From Clostridium paridis (lineage in GTDB: Bacteria > Bacillota > Clostridia > Clostridiales > Clostridiaceae), in assembly GCF_016765615.1 (NCBI RefSeq), contig NZ_JAESWA010000017.1:62001-126000 (forward strand): 64,000 bases of DNA, written 5' to 3'. The notes under the pieces were generated by a model. That model saw only the letters and a program-made list of their open reading frames with translations, was not told the origin of the DNA and searched no databases. Shown piece by piece: positions 25,791-36,122 of this stretch. The position numbers and the translations under genes were made by a program. Numbering within the stretch: the first letter of the stretch is position 1; the number at the start of each line of letters is the position of its first letter.

Positions 25791-27881
25791 ATGGGACAAA
25801 ATTTAGTTATTGTTGAGTCACCAGCTAAAGCAAAAACCATTGGCAAATATTTAGGTAAAAACTACGTAGTTGAAGCATCAATGGGACATGTACGTGATCT
25901 TCCTAAGAGTCAATTAGGCGTAAGTATAGAAGAAAATTTTTCCCCTAAGTATATAACTATTAGAGGAAAAGGGGATTTACTAGATAAATTGAAAAAACTT
26001 GCTAAGAAGAGTGACAAGATATATCTTGCTACTGACCCAGATAGAGAAGGGGAAGCTATTTCATGGCATTTAGCAAATATTTTGAAGATATCCAGTGAAG
26101 AGTCTTGTAGAATAGAATTTAACGAAGTAACAAAAGAAGCTGTTAAAGCTTCAATAAAAAAGCCAAGACCAATAAATCAAAATTTAGTAGATGCACAACA
26201 AGCAAGAAGAGTATTGGATAGACTTGTGGGATATCAAATAAGCCCTATATTATGGAAAAACGTAAAATGGGGATTAAGTGCAGGAAGAGTTCAATCTGCT
26301 GCCCTTAAACTTATTTGTGATAGAGAAGAGGAAATAAAAGCTTTTGAGCCTAAGGAATTTTGGACTGTTGATTGTTTCTTAAAAAAGAACAGTAAAAAAT
26401 TTCAAGTAAAGCTATCACAATACAAAAATAAAAAAATAGAAATAAATACTGAAGAAGAAGCATTAAAAATAATTGATGATTTAAATGAAGGAAATTATTT
26501 GGTAAAAGAAGTTAAAAAGGGTAGTAAGCTTAAAAATCCATTACCACCTTTCACAACTTCAACCTTACAACAAGATGCTAATAAAAAACTTAATTTCATG
26601 ACTAAGAAAACAATGTCAGTAGCACAAAAGCTTTATGAAGGTGTTGAAATAAAAGGAAGAGGTACAATAGGTTTAATTACTTATATGAGAACTGACTCAG
26701 TTAGAATTTCCTCTGAAGCTCAAGGAAAAGCTCTTGAATTTATTAAAGAGACATACGGAGAAGCATATTCTCCAAAAACACCAAGAGTTTTCAAAAGCAA
26801 AAAAAATATTCAAGATGCTCATGAAGCAATAAGACCAACTTACATTGAAATAACTCCAGAGATAGCTAAAGATAATCTTACACCTGAAGGTTATAAACTA
26901 TACTCACTTATATGGAAAAGATTTGTTGCAAGTCAAATGTCTTCATGCGAATTAAACACTATTTCAGTTTTAATCGAAAATGGAGATTATAAATTAAGAG
27001 CATCAGGTTCTAATATAAAATTTGATGGATTTATGAAAATATATGAATATACTACTGACGAGGAAAATGAGAATGTTACTATTCCGGAAATAGAATCAGG
27101 TGAAGAGTTAAAAGAAGATTCAATCTCACCTAAGCAACACTTTACACAACCTCCAAGTAGATATACTGAAGCATCTTTTGTAAAATTATTAGAGGAAAAG
27201 GGTATTGGGAGACCAAGTACCTATGTTCCTACGATATCAACCTTAATAGATAGAAAATATGTATTAAGAGAGAAGAAAAATTTAATTCCTACTGACTTAG
27301 GATTTATAGTAAATAATATTATGTCAGATTATTTTAATGAAATTGTAGATACTGATTTTACAGCTGAAATGGAATCAAAGTTAGATAATATAGAAGAAGG
27401 AAAAGACAACTGGAAAAAAATTGTCGAAGAATTCTTTACTCCATTAAAAGTATCAATAGAAAAAGCCGAAACTGAAGTATCAAAGATTGTAATTGAAGAC
27501 AAGGTTTCCGATGTTCCATGTGATAAGTGTGGAAGAATGATGGTAATTAAACATGGACGTTTTGGGGATTTCCTTGCATGTCCTGGGTATCCTGAATGTC
27601 AAAATACTAAACCAATTGTTCATGAAATAGATGCACCATGTCCAAAATGCGGTGGGAAAGTATTGCTTAAGAGAAGTAAGAAGGGCAACAAATTCTATGG
27701 TTGTTCAAATTACCCTAGTTGTGACTTTGTAAGTTGGCATGAGCCTGCAAAGGAAAAGTGTGAAAAATGTAATTCACCTATGGTCTACAGATATTCTAAA
27801 TCAAAAGGTAAATATTTGGAATGTACTAACTCAGAATGTGGGAATAAGGTACCAGTAAACACCGAAAATGAAGAACAATAA
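25791..27881 (+). CDS. topA: DNA topoisomerase I
   Basis: TopA relaxes negative supercoils. The 696 residues include the Toprim domain (VIVESPAKAKTIGKYLG, then TDPDREGEAISWH) and the active-site tyrosine in GLITYMRTDSVR. Three C-terminal zinc-ribbon repeats with CxxC pairs follow (about residues 580-690). Length is typical for Firmicutes. It is downstream of dprA by 40 nt and no terminator is visible before it. Confidence 0.97.
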   Translation: MGQNLVIVESPAKAKTIGKYLGKNYVVEASMGHVRDLPKSQLGVSIEENFSPKYITIRGKGDLLDKLKKLAKKSDKIYLATDPDREGEAISWHLANILKISSEESCRIEFNEVTKEAVKASIKKPRPINQNLVDAQQARRVLDRLVGYQISPILWKNVKWGLSAGRVQSAALKLICDREEEIKAFEPKEFWTVDCFLKKNSKKFQVKLSQYKNKKIEINTEEEALKIIDDLNEGNYLVKEVKKGSKLKNPLPPFTTSTLQQDANKKLNFMTKKTMSVAQKLYEGVEIKGRGTIGLITYMRTDSVRISSEAQGKALEFIKETYGEAYSPKTPRVFKSKKNIQDAHEAIRPTYIEITPEIAKDNLTPEGYKLYSLIWKRFVASQMSSCELNTISVLIENGDYKLRASGSNIKFDGFMKIYEYTTDEENENVTIPEIESGEELKEDSISPKQHFTQPPSRYTEASFVKLLEEKGIGRPSTYVPTISTLIDRKYVLREKKNLIPTDLGFIVNNIMSDYFNEIVDTDFTAEMESKLDNIEEGKDNWKKIVEEFFTPLKVSIEKAETEVSKIVIEDKVSDVPCDKCGRMMVIKHGRFGDFLACPGYPECQNTKPIVHEIDAPCPKCGGKVLLKRSKKGNKFYGCSNYPSCDFVSWHEPAKEKCEKCNSPMVYRYSKSKGKYLECTNSECGNKVPVNTENEEQ

Positions 27882-27903
27882 TGTCGAAATATAAAAGAGT
27901 AGG

Positions 27904-27932
27904 TTGAAAATGATATTTTCTTGTGGTATATT
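27904..27932 (+). promoter_or_regulatory. predicted sigma-A promoter of codY
   Basis: TTGAAA (27904-27909) and TATATT (27927-27932) are 17 nt apart. The transcript would have a leader of about 85 nt. Confidence 0.6.
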
Positions 27933-27965
27933 ATAAATAGTAAAAATAATCGTAAAATTTCAACT

Positions 27966-27986
27966 ATTTGAAATTTTCAAATAATA
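27966..27986 (+). promoter_or_regulatory. possible CodY box in the codY leader
   Basis: AATTTTCAAATAATA (27972-27986) matches the published AATTTTCWGAAAATT consensus at 12 of 15 positions. It overlaps a 17-bp palindrome, ATTTGAAA-T-TTTCAAAT (27966-27982). It lies downstream of the predicted promoter, where CodY would act as a roadblock. Confidence 0.45.
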
Positions 27987-28025
27987 TTAATATATTTATA
28001 ATTTAAAACTATTAGGAGGAGCTCT

Positions 28026-28802
28026 ATGTCAACCCTACTCTCAAAAACAAGAAAGTTAAATAAAATACTACAAAAATCCGGTACTGAGCCAGTTGCTTTT
28101 GAAGATATATGTGAAATGTTAAGTGATGTTATGGAATGTAATGTTTATGTAGTGAGCAGAAGAGGAAAAATTCTTGGACATACATTTTCGGTTGGATTTG
28201 AGTGCGATATCATGAAGAGAAAAGTACTTGAAGAAAAGAAATTTCCTGAGGACTATAACAACAAACTACTTAACATTCATGAATCTTTACCAAACTTACA
28301 TAACAAAGGAATATGTGTTTTTGATGGACAAGGCGGTTGTAATTTAGATAATAAAATTACTACTATTGTACCTCTCATAGGTAACAGGGAAAGACTTGGA
28401 ACTCTTTTACTTGCTAGATTTGGAAATCCATTTAATGATGAAGATTTAGTTCTCGCTGAATATTCTGCAACTATAGTAGGTATGGAAATGTTAAGAGCAA
28501 AACAAGTTGAACTTGAGGATGAAGCTAGAAAGAAAGCCGTAGTTCAATTGGCTATAGGTACACTATCCTATTCAGAGTTAGAAGCTGTAGAACACATCTT
28601 TGATGAATTAGAAGGAAATGAAGGACTTTTAGTGGCATCTAAAATAGCTGATAAAGTTGGGATTACAAGATCTGTTATTGTAAATGCACTTAGAAAATTT
28701 GAAAGTGCAGGTGTAATAGAATCAAGATCACTTGGTATGAAGGGAACTCATATCCGTATACTTAATGATAAGCTATTAGAAGAGTTAAAAAAGATTAAAT
28801 AA
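28026..28802 (+). CDS. codY: GTP-sensing transcriptional regulator CodY
   Basis: CodY represses amino-acid, nitrogen and often toxin or sporulation genes when GTP and branched-chain amino acids are high. The 258 residues have an N-terminal GAF domain for branched-chain amino acids. The C-terminal winged helix is at about residues 200-245 ([25 protein letters not shown]). Length is typical. Autoregulation is suggested by a CodY-like site in the leader. It has its own promoter and terminator. Confidence 0.97.
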   Translation: MSTLLSKTRKLNKILQKSGTEPVAFEDICEMLSDVMECNVYVVSRRGKILGHTFSVGFECDIMKRKVLEEKKFPEDYNNKLLNIHESLPNLHNKGICVFDGQGGCNLDNKITTIVPLIGNRERLGTLLLARFGNPFNDEDLVLAEYSATIVGMEMLRAKQVELEDEARKKAVVQLAIGTLSYSELEAVEHIFDELEGNEGLLVASKIADKVGITRSVIVNALRKFESAGVIESRSLGMKGTHIRILNDKLLEELKKIK

Positions 28803-28810
28803 TAAACAAA

Positions 28811-28842
28811 AAGGAATTTAGTTCATACTAAATTCCTTTTTT
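28811..28842 (+). terminator. intrinsic terminator of codY
   Basis: AAGGAATTTAGT (28811-28822) and ACTAAATTCCTT (28827-28838) form a perfect 12-bp stem with a TCAT loop and a T-run. Confidence 0.9.
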
Positions 28843-28892
28843 AATGTCCATAGATATTTGTCAAAAAAAAGTAAAAATTTTAAATTTTTATG

Positions 28893-28921
28893 TTGATACT
28901 TAAAATCCTCTATGTTATACT
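28893..28921 (+). promoter_or_regulatory. sigma-A promoter of rpsB-tsf
   Basis: TTGATA (28893-28898) and TATACT (28916-28921) are 17 nt apart, about 110 nt before rpsB. Confidence 0.7.
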
Positions 28922-28929
28922 ATCTAAGG

Positions 28930-29029
28930 TAAGAAAATACACACATCATCTTATTTATAGAGTGGTGCCCTAAGGGAAGCTCTGTAAAAATGCCGATGAT
29001 GGAGGTTAAACCAATAGGAGGTAACAATA
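28930..29029 (+). promoter_or_regulatory. structured rpsB leader (candidate S2 autoregulatory leader)
   Basis: CATCATC (28944-28950) pairs with GATGATG (28995-29001). Inside, AGAG pairs with CTCT around a CCC-TAA-GGG hairpin. The ribosome site AGGAGG follows the outer stem. The layout fits a ribosomal-protein leader, but I could not compare it with a family model. Confidence 0.5.
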
Positions 29030-29731
29030 ATGTCAGTAATTTCAATGAAACAATTATTAGAAGCAGGTGTTCACTTTGGACATCAAACAAGAAGATGGAA
29101 CCCTAAAATGGCTCCATATATATTCACAGAAAGAAATGGAATATATATAATAGATCTTCAAAAAACAGTTAAGAAGGTAGAAGAAGCTTATGACTTCATC
29201 AAAGAAGTAGCAACAGAAGGAAAAGATATACTTTTCGTTGGTACTAAGAAACAAGCTCAAGAAGCTATTCAAGAAGAAGCTATAAGATCAAACATGCATT
29301 TCGTTAATAATAGATGGTTAGGTGGAATGTTAACTAACTTCAATACTATAAGAACAAGAATCAGAAGATTAGCTGAATTAGAACAAATGGAACAAGATGG
29401 AACTTTTGAAGTTCTTCCTAAGAAAGAAGTAACTAATCTAAAAAATGAAAAAGAAAAGTTAATCAAAAACTTAGGCGGAATGAAAGAAGTTAATGTTTCT
29501 AACATAGGAGCAATGTTCGTTGTTGACCCTAGAAAAGAAAAGAATGCTATTTCTGAAGCTAAAATTCTTGGAATTCCTGTTGTAGCTATAGTTGATACAA
29601 ACTGTGATCCAGATGAAGTTGATTATGTAATACCTGGAAACGATGATGCTATAAGAGCAGTAAAATTAATAACTGCTAAATTAGCTGATGCTATAATAGA
29701 AGGAAGACAAGGCGAACAATTAGCTGAATAA
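29030..29731 (+). CDS. rpsB: 30S ribosomal protein S2
   Basis: S2 joins the 30S subunit late and helps hold S1-type factors. The 233 residues start [27 protein letters not shown] and contain [11 protein letters not shown] and the [14 protein letters not shown] segment. It is followed by tsf, the universal arrangement, with a 15-bp hairpin in the 73-nt gap. Confidence 0.98.
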   Translation: MSVISMKQLLEAGVHFGHQTRRWNPKMAPYIFTERNGIYIIDLQKTVKKVEEAYDFIKEVATEGKDILFVGTKKQAQEAIQEEAIRSNMHFVNNRWLGGMLTNFNTIRTRIRRLAELEQMEQDGTFEVLPKKEVTNLKNEKEKLIKNLGGMKEVNVSNIGAMFVVDPRKEKNAISEAKILGIPVVAIVDTNCDPDEVDYVIPGNDDAIRAVKLITAKLADAIIEGRQGEQLAE

Positions 29732-29742
29732 TTTAAGAAAAT

Positions 29743-29775
29743 AAAGGTAGGTGAAGAATTTCTTCATTTACCTTT
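29743..29775 (+). other. 15-bp hairpin between rpsB and tsf
   Basis: The 15-nt arms 29743-29757 and 29761-29775 pair completely, with two wobbles and a 3-nt loop. Only a short T stretch (TTTT) follows, so partial termination or an RNase cleavage site that tunes the S2 to EF-Ts ratio is more likely than full termination. Confidence 0.6.
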
Positions 29776-29804
29776 TGACTTAATAAATTTAAGGAGGAAT
29801 TAAG

Positions 29805-30719
29805 ATGATAACTGCACAATCAGTTAAGGAATTAAGAGAAAGAACTGGCGCAGGTATGATGGACTGCAAAAAAGCCTTAACAGAATGTAATGGAGATATG
29901 GATAAGGCTGTTGAAATATTAAGAGAAAAAGGTCTTGCAGCTGCTGCTAAAAAAGCTGGAAGAGTTGCTGCAGAAGGTATTGTTAAAACTTACATTTCTG
30001 CTGATAAGAAAAAAGGAGCTATAGTTGAATTAAACTGTGAAACAGATTTCGTTGCTGCAAACGATGAATTCATTGCTTTCGCTGATAGATTAGCTGAAAT
30101 GGCTTCAACTACAACTGCTGCTGATGTAGAAGCTTTTGTAAACGAAAAATTCAATGATGAACAAACAATCCAAGAAGCTTTAACTGCTTTAATTGCTAAG
30201 CTTGGAGAAAACATGACTGTAAGAAGATTCAAGAATTTATCAGTTGAAAACGGTGTTGTAGCTAGTTACATACACGGTGGCGGAAGAATCGGTGTTTTAG
30301 TTGAAGTTGGTTCTGAAGTTCAAGGAAATGTTGTTGAAGAAGTAGCTAAAGATATTTGTATGCAAGTTGCTGCTGCAAACCCAGCATTCTTAAATAAAGA
30401 TCAAGTTGATAACGAATCACTTGAAAAAGAAAAAGAAATCTACAGAGTTCAAGCTTTAAATGAAGGAAAGCCTGAAAACATAGTAGAAAAAATGGTTATG
30501 GGAAGAATCCAAAAATACTACAAAGAAGTTTGTCTTTTAGATCAAGCTTGGGTAAAAGATGGAGACAAAACTATAACTAAATATCTTCAAGAGAAATCTA
30601 AAGAAGTTGGTTCTCAAATTACTGTAAACTCTTTCGTGAGATTCGAAAGAGGAGAAGGTATCGAGAAGAAAGAAGAAAACTTTGCTGAAGAAGTTGCAAG
30701 ACAAATTGGAGCAAAATAA
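29805..30719 (+). CDS. tsf: translation elongation factor Ts
   Basis: EF-Ts is the nucleotide exchange factor of EF-Tu. The 304 residues begin with the UBA-like domain ([25 protein letters not shown]) and contain the core dimerisation segments ([29 protein letters not shown]). Ribosome site AAGGAGG. A strong terminator follows. Confidence 0.98.
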   Translation: MITAQSVKELRERTGAGMMDCKKALTECNGDMDKAVEILREKGLAAAAKKAGRVAAEGIVKTYISADKKKGAIVELNCETDFVAANDEFIAFADRLAEMASTTTAADVEAFVNEKFNDEQTIQEALTALIAKLGENMTVRRFKNLSVENGVVASYIHGGGRIGVLVEVGSEVQGNVVEEVAKDICMQVAAANPAFLNKDQVDNESLEKEKEIYRVQALNEGKPENIVEKMVMGRIQKYYKEVCLLDQAWVKDGDKTITKYLQEKSKEVGSQITVNSFVRFERGEGIEKKEENFAEEVARQIGAK

Positions 30720-30722
30720 TTT

Positions 30723-30752
30723 AAAAGAGAACACAAAGTGTTCTCTTTTTTT
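30723..30752 (+). terminator. intrinsic terminator of tsf
   Basis: AAAAGAGAACAC and GTGTTCTCTTTT form a 12-bp stem with an AAA loop and a T-run. Confidence 0.9.
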
Positions 30753-30777
30753 AAAATAATATTCAATTGGAGGATGA

Positions 30778-31488
<711 letters not shown>

Positions 31489-31508
31489 TAATATAAGGAG
31501 GCATTTTT

Positions 31509-32066
31509 ATGATTAAAGACGTTATTAAAACTTCAGAAGAGAAAATGAATAAGACATTAAGTGTTCTAAGATCAGATTTAGCTACTTTAAAAGCTGGAAG
31601 AGCTAATCCTACTATGCTTGATAGAATCGAAGTAGACTATTATGGTAGTATGTGTCCAATAAGCCAAGTAGCTAACATATCTGCCCCAGAACCAAGGGTA
31701 CTTATGATTACACCTTGGGAAAAGTCTATGTTAAAAGAAATAGACAAAGCTATATTAAAGTCAGATTTAGGAATCAATCCTTCTAATGATGGTCAAGTAA
31801 TTAGACTAGTTGTTCCAGAATTAACTGAAGAAACAAGAAAGAACTTAGTTAAAACAGTTAAAAAATACGGGGAAGAGGCTAAAGTTGCAATAAGATCAAT
31901 CAGAAGAGATGCTAACGAAAAAATTAAATCCTTAAAAAAGGATGGAGAAGTATCTGAGGACCAAATAAAAAAAGGCGAAGATGATGTACAAAAAATAACT
32001 GATAACTTTGTAAAAGAAGTAGATAGTATAGTTGCACATAAAGAAAAAGAGATTATGTCTATATAA
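31509..32066 (+). CDS. frr: ribosome recycling factor
   Basis: RRF with EF-G splits post-termination ribosomes. The 185-residue product is all-helical with a central beta domain and contains LKAGRANPTMLDRIEVDYYG and the SIRRDANEKIK segment. Ribosome site AAGGAGG. A terminator begins at its stop codon. Confidence 0.97.
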   Translation: MIKDVIKTSEEKMNKTLSVLRSDLATLKAGRANPTMLDRIEVDYYGSMCPISQVANISAPEPRVLMITPWEKSMLKEIDKAILKSDLGINPSNDGQVIRLVVPELTEETRKNLVKTVKKYGEEAKVAIRSIRRDANEKIKSLKKDGEVSEDQIKKGEDDVQKITDNFVKEVDSIVAHKEKEIMSI

Positions 32067-32090
32067 ACCTGCTCTTAAGCAGGTTTTTTT
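32066..32090 (+). terminator. intrinsic terminator of frr
   Basis: AACCTGC and GCAGGTT pair around TCTTAA, followed by a run of T. Confidence 0.85.
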
Positions 32091-32134
32091 ACTCTTGAGG
32101 ATTTTTTGCCATATTTATTATGGGAGGATATATT

Positions 32135-32902
32135 ATGTTTAATTTTTTTAAAAAGAAAGAAAATAACTCAAATAAAGACTTAGATATTGCTTTAGACTAT
32201 GATAACATTCCAAAACACATAGCAATAATAATGGATGGAAATGGAAGATGGGCGAAACAGAAGGGTCTACCAAGAAGTTTTGGACATAAAGCCGGAACTG
32301 AAACAGTAAGAAAAGTAATTAAAGAATGTAATAGACTTGGTGTTAAATATCTTACACTTTATGCATTCTCAACAGAGAATTGGAAAAGGCCTAAAGATGA
32401 AGTGAATGTATTGATGAACATCTTAGTTGAATATCTAAGAAAAGAATTTAATGAGTTAAATGAAAATAATGTTGTTATAAATCATATTGGAGATATCACT
32501 GGATTGCCTTTAGAATGCCAGAAAGAGTTAATATCTGCTTATGAGAGAACAAAGAATAATACTGGAGTTACCATGAATTTAGCTATCAATTATGGTGGAA
32601 GAACTGAAATAGTTGATGCCACAAAAAAAATAATAGAAGAAATAGAAAATGGTATACTAACAATAAATAATTTAAATGAAAAGATGTTTTCTTCTTATCT
32701 ATATACAAAAAATATGCCAGATCCAGATTTAATTATAAGACCTTCTGGAGAGCAAAGATTAAGCAATTTCTTATTATGGCAATGTGCTTATTCAGAATTC
32801 TGGTATTCTAACATAAATTGGCCTGATTTTAACGAAGATGATTTACGTAAGGCTATTTTTGACTATCAAAATAGAGATAGAAGATACGGTGGAATAAAAT
32901 AG
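32135..32902 (+). CDS. uppS: undecaprenyl diphosphate synthase
   Basis: UppS extends farnesyl diphosphate with eight isopentenyl units to the C55 carrier lipid of wall synthesis. The 255 residues show the cis-prenyltransferase motif IAIIMDGNGRWA with catalytic Asp34, NLAINYGGRTEIV and DLIIRPSGEQRLSNFL. ATG 32135 has GGGAGG at 32122-32127; an upstream ATG at 32120 lacks a site. Confidence 0.96.
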   Translation: MFNFFKKKENNSNKDLDIALDYDNIPKHIAIIMDGNGRWAKQKGLPRSFGHKAGTETVRKVIKECNRLGVKYLTLYAFSTENWKRPKDEVNVLMNILVEYLRKEFNELNENNVVINHIGDITGLPLECQKELISAYERTKNNTGVTMNLAINYGGRTEIVDATKKIIEEIENGILTINNLNEKMFSSYLYTKNMPDPDLIIRPSGEQRLSNFLLWQCAYSEFWYSNINWPDFNEDDLRKAIFDYQNRDRRYGGIK

Positions 32903-32915
32903 CGGAGGTATCTTT

Positions 32916-33710
32916 ATGAAATCCAATAATAGGTATTTGGGAGCAGTAATAATTGCACCTTTTATAATATTTATTTACTTAGGGGGAGATTATTTAAAGT
33001 ATTTCACAATAGCCTTGTCGGCAGTTGGGTTATACGAATTTTATAAGACATTGAAGGTAAAGGAGTTTAATCCAATAATCCCTGCCGGATATGTACTTTT
33101 AGTCTTATTCTATTTATTTAACAATAATTTTGAAATATTAATGTACATAATAATAATTAGTTCCTTCATATTATTATGTATTCCTATAATTGATTTAAAA
33201 ATAACTTTTATAGATGTAGCGTTAACATTATTAGGATTTATCTATGTAGGTGTGTTTTTCTCATTTATTTATCTAGTAAATAAAAAACCAGGCGGAGAAT
33301 TTTTGGTATGGTTGATATTTATAGGATCTTGGTTATGTGATACTAGCGCATACTATGCAGGAAGGCTTTTTGGAAAGCATAAATTAATTCCTAAAGTAAG
33401 TCCTAAGAAGACTATTGAAGGATCTATAGGCGGGCTTATAGGTGCATCAATCTTTTGTGGTTTATTTGGAATTTTTGTACAAGGATATTTTACTGAAGTT
33501 CAATTATATCATTATTTTATAATCGGAGCTTTATGTGGAATATTCTCGCAATTTGGTGATTTAGTAGCATCATCAATAAAAAGATATGCAGGAATTAAAG
33601 ATTACTCAAATCTAATACCTGGTCATGGTGGAATATTAGATAGATTTGACTCAATTTTATTTTCAGGAATAATTGTATTTTATTACTTAACTTTTATTGT
33701 GAAATTATAA
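32916..33710 (+). CDS. cdsA: phosphatidate cytidylyltransferase
   Basis: CdsA makes CDP-diacylglycerol from phosphatidic acid and CTP for phospholipid synthesis. The 264 residues are mostly hydrophobic, with about seven or eight membrane segments. The family signature is near the C-terminus (SSIKRYAGIKDYSNLIPGHG, then GILDRFDS). Its product is the substrate of PgsA at 59379. It follows uppS by 13 nt. Confidence 0.96.
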   Translation: MKSNNRYLGAVIIAPFIIFIYLGGDYLKYFTIALSAVGLYEFYKTLKVKEFNPIIPAGYVLLVLFYLFNNNFEILMYIIIISSFILLCIPIIDLKITFIDVALTLLGFIYVGVFFSFIYLVNKKPGGEFLVWLIFIGSWLCDTSAYYAGRLFGKHKLIPKVSPKKTIEGSIGGLIGASIFCGLFGIFVQGYFTEVQLYHYFIIGALCGIFSQFGDLVASSIKRYAGIKDYSNLIPGHGGILDRFDSILFSGIIVFYYLTFIVKL

Positions 33711-33728
33711 GCTATACACAATACATGT

Positions 33729-33759
33729 AGTGTCTCATATCAAGTGAGGCACTTTTTTT
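33729..33759 (+). terminator. intrinsic terminator of uppS-cdsA
   Basis: AGTGTCTCA (33729-33737) and TGAGGCACT (33745-33753) form a 9-bp stem with one wobble, followed by TTTTTT. Confidence 0.88.
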
Positions 33760-33834
33760 CTGCTAAAAATAGTTGATATTAATAATTAGTTGCTATAATT
33801 TTCTACTTATACAATAAGTTTATTAAAAACTTCA

Positions 33835-33862
33835 TTGATATGATTTATATGTTTGATATAAT
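33835..33862 (+). promoter_or_regulatory. predicted sigma-A promoter of dxr
   Basis: TTGATA (33835-33840) and TATAAT (33857-33862) are 16 nt apart, about 50 nt before dxr. A second weaker candidate is near 33772-33798. Confidence 0.55.
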
Positions 33863-33912
33863 AATACTATGTAAGAAGGCAATTAAGTTCGACGTATTTT
33901 AGGAGGTAAATA

Positions 33913-35067
33913 ATGAAAAATATAAGTATTTTAGGCGCTACAGGCTCAATTGGAACCCAGACACTAGATGTTATTAAGTTTCATAAAGAAACCTTAAAGC
34001 TTGTTGCAGCCTCAGCTCATAAGAATTGGGAAAAAACTATTGAAATTATAGATGAATTTAAACCTAATTATATAGTTATGACTGATGAGTTGGCATATGA
34101 AAAAGTTAATGAATATATTAAAAATAACAACCTATGCATAAACTTATTGTTTGGCATGGAAGGATTAGAAAAAATTGCATCTTTAGAAGAAGTAGATGTA
34201 GTTTTAACATCAATTGTGGGTATGATAGGATTGAAACCAACTTTAGCTGCAATTAGAGCTGGAAAAGATATAGCTTTAGCTAATAAAGAAACTTTAGTAG
34301 TTGCTGGTGAATTAGTAATTGCTGAAGCTAAAAAACACGGTGTGAAAATTTTACCGGTTGACTCTGAACATGGTGCAATCTTCCAGTGCCTTCAAGGAAA
34401 AGCAGATAATAAAATTAAAAAAATTCTCTTAACTGCATCTGGTGGACCTTTCAGAGGTAAGAAAATAGAAGATCTTGAAAATGTAACATATAGGGACGCA
34501 CTTAAACATCCAAAGTGGAATATGGGTCAAAAAATTTCAATAGACTCTGCAACTTTAATGAATAAGGGCTTAGAGGTAATCGAAGCTCATTTTCTTTTTG
34601 ATGTTTCCTATGAAGATATACAAGTAATTGTACATCCTCAAAGTATAATTCACTCAATGATTGAATATACTGATTCAAGTGTGATAGCTCAATTAGGAAG
34701 TACTGATATGCGCTTACCTATTCAATATGCATTAAACTACCCAGAAAGAAAAGGAAATATATCTGAAGCTTTAAATTTTTGGGAGATAAATAAATTAACA
34801 TTTGAAAAACCAGATTTTGATACTTTTAAATGTTTATCCCTAGCTTATAAAGCCGGGAAAGTAGGAGGTATCATGCCTACAATATTAAATGGAGCAAATG
34901 AGGTATTAGTTGAATTATTCTTAAAGGATAAGATTAAATTTTTAGAAATTCCAGAAATAATTGAAGATTGCATGAATAAATTTTATGTAGAGAGTCCTTT
35001 AACCTTAGAGTTAATTTTAACAAAAGATAAAGAAGTTAGAGATTACTTATATAGCATTTATAGTTAG
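33913..35067 (+). CDS. dxr: 1-deoxy-D-xylulose 5-phosphate reductoisomerase
   Basis: Dxr (IspC) converts DXP to MEP with NADPH, the committed step of the non-mevalonate isoprenoid pathway. The 384 residues contain ILGATGSIGTQTLD for NADPH, ALANKETLVVAGE, and the metal/substrate site PVDSEHGAIFQCL with TASGGPFRG. ispG of the same pathway is two genes downstream and uppS, which uses the end product, lies upstream. Confidence 0.97.
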   Translation: MKNISILGATGSIGTQTLDVIKFHKETLKLVAASAHKNWEKTIEIIDEFKPNYIVMTDELAYEKVNEYIKNNNLCINLLFGMEGLEKIASLEEVDVVLTSIVGMIGLKPTLAAIRAGKDIALANKETLVVAGELVIAEAKKHGVKILPVDSEHGAIFQCLQGKADNKIKKILLTASGGPFRGKKIEDLENVTYRDALKHPKWNMGQKISIDSATLMNKGLEVIEAHFLFDVSYEDIQVIVHPQSIIHSMIEYTDSSVIAQLGSTDMRLPIQYALNYPERKGNISEALNFWEINKLTFEKPDFDTFKCLSLAYKAGKVGGIMPTILNGANEVLVELFLKDKIKFLEIPEIIEDCMNKFYVESPLTLELILTKDKEVRDYLYSIYS

Positions 35068-35078
35068 GAGGAAATTCT

Positions 35079-36110
35079 GTGTATATAATTTTAGCGATAT
35101 TAGCTTTTTCAGTTTTAATAATCGTACATGAATTAGGTCATTTTATAATGGCCAAAGTTAATGGGGTAAGAGTAGATGAGTTTTCTATAGGATTTGGCCC
35201 TAGAATCATAGGCGTAAAAATTGGTGAAACAGATTACTGCTTAAGGATTCTTCCTTTTGGTGGTAGAGTTGCTATGCTTGGAGAGGAAGGTAGCGATGAT
35301 GAAGCTGAGGGAGTAGATTATAGTAGAAGTTTAAATGCTAAACATCCCTTAAGAAAAATTTCAATAATAATCGCTGGAGTGGCAATGAATTATCTATTAG
35401 CAATTATTATTTTCCTAGTAATGGCCTTGAATTTAGGCATTACATTACCAGAAATCAAAGAAGTTATTCCAAATTCAGCTGCAGAGCAAGTTGGATTAAA
35501 GCCTGGAGATAAATTCCTTAAAATAGACGATGTTAACATATTAACTTCTGATGATGTAACAGTGGCAGTAGCCATGTCTAAAGGCAGTGAGATGAAAGTT
35601 AAAGTACAAAGTGGAAGTGAAATAAAAGACTTATCCTTAACCCCTAAATTAAATAAAGATACAGGGGCCTATCAGATAGGATTTTACTTTAATGGAATAG
35701 AAAAGCCTTCTTTCGGTCAAAGTGTAACTTATAGCATGAAAGAGACCGTATCTTTAGTAAAACAAACTTTCTTAGGCTTTAAACAAATTTTCTCTGGAAA
35801 AGCAAATCTTAAAACTGATGTTGGCGGACCAGTGACAATAATCAAAATGAGTGGAGCTGCAGCAAAAGCTGGTATATGGAATCTTTTATTCTTTGTTGCA
35901 TTAATATCAGTGAATTTAGCTGTATTGAACTTGCTGCCATTTCCAGCATTAGATGGTGGTTGGGCCTTCTTTATATTAATTGAATTAATAACTGGAAAGA
36001 AAATACCACCTAGATTCCTAAATGCAGTTAATTCTGTAGGATTAATGGTTCTTTTAGGTTTGATGGTCTTAGTAACAATTAAAGATATAATTTTCCCAGT
36101 TAATTTTTAG
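35079..36110 (+). CDS. rseP: site-2 intramembrane metalloprotease RseP
   Basis: RseP-type proteases cut membrane-spanning anti-sigma factors or signal peptide remnants. The 343 residues have the zinc motif HELGH at 17-21 in the first membrane segment and a single PDZ domain (about 115-190, with AAEQVGLKPGD). The third zinc ligand is in NLLPFPALDGG near residue 290. Start is GTG 35079 with AGGAGG upstream. In B. subtilis the orthologue is rasP/yluC, also beside dxr. Confidence 0.94.
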   Translation: MYIILAILAFSVLIIVHELGHFIMAKVNGVRVDEFSIGFGPRIIGVKIGETDYCLRILPFGGRVAMLGEEGSDDEAEGVDYSRSLNAKHPLRKISIIIAGVAMNYLLAIIIFLVMALNLGITLPEIKEVIPNSAAEQVGLKPGDKFLKIDDVNILTSDDVTVAVAMSKGSEMKVKVQSGSEIKDLSLTPKLNKDTGAYQIGFYFNGIEKPSFGQSVTYSMKETVSLVKQTFLGFKQIFSGKANLKTDVGGPVTIIKMSGAAAKAGIWNLLFFVALISVNLAVLNLLPFPALDGGWAFFILIELITGKKIPPRFLNAVNSVGLMVLLGLMVLVTIKDIIFPVNF

Positions 36111-36122
36111 GAGTGTAAATAA

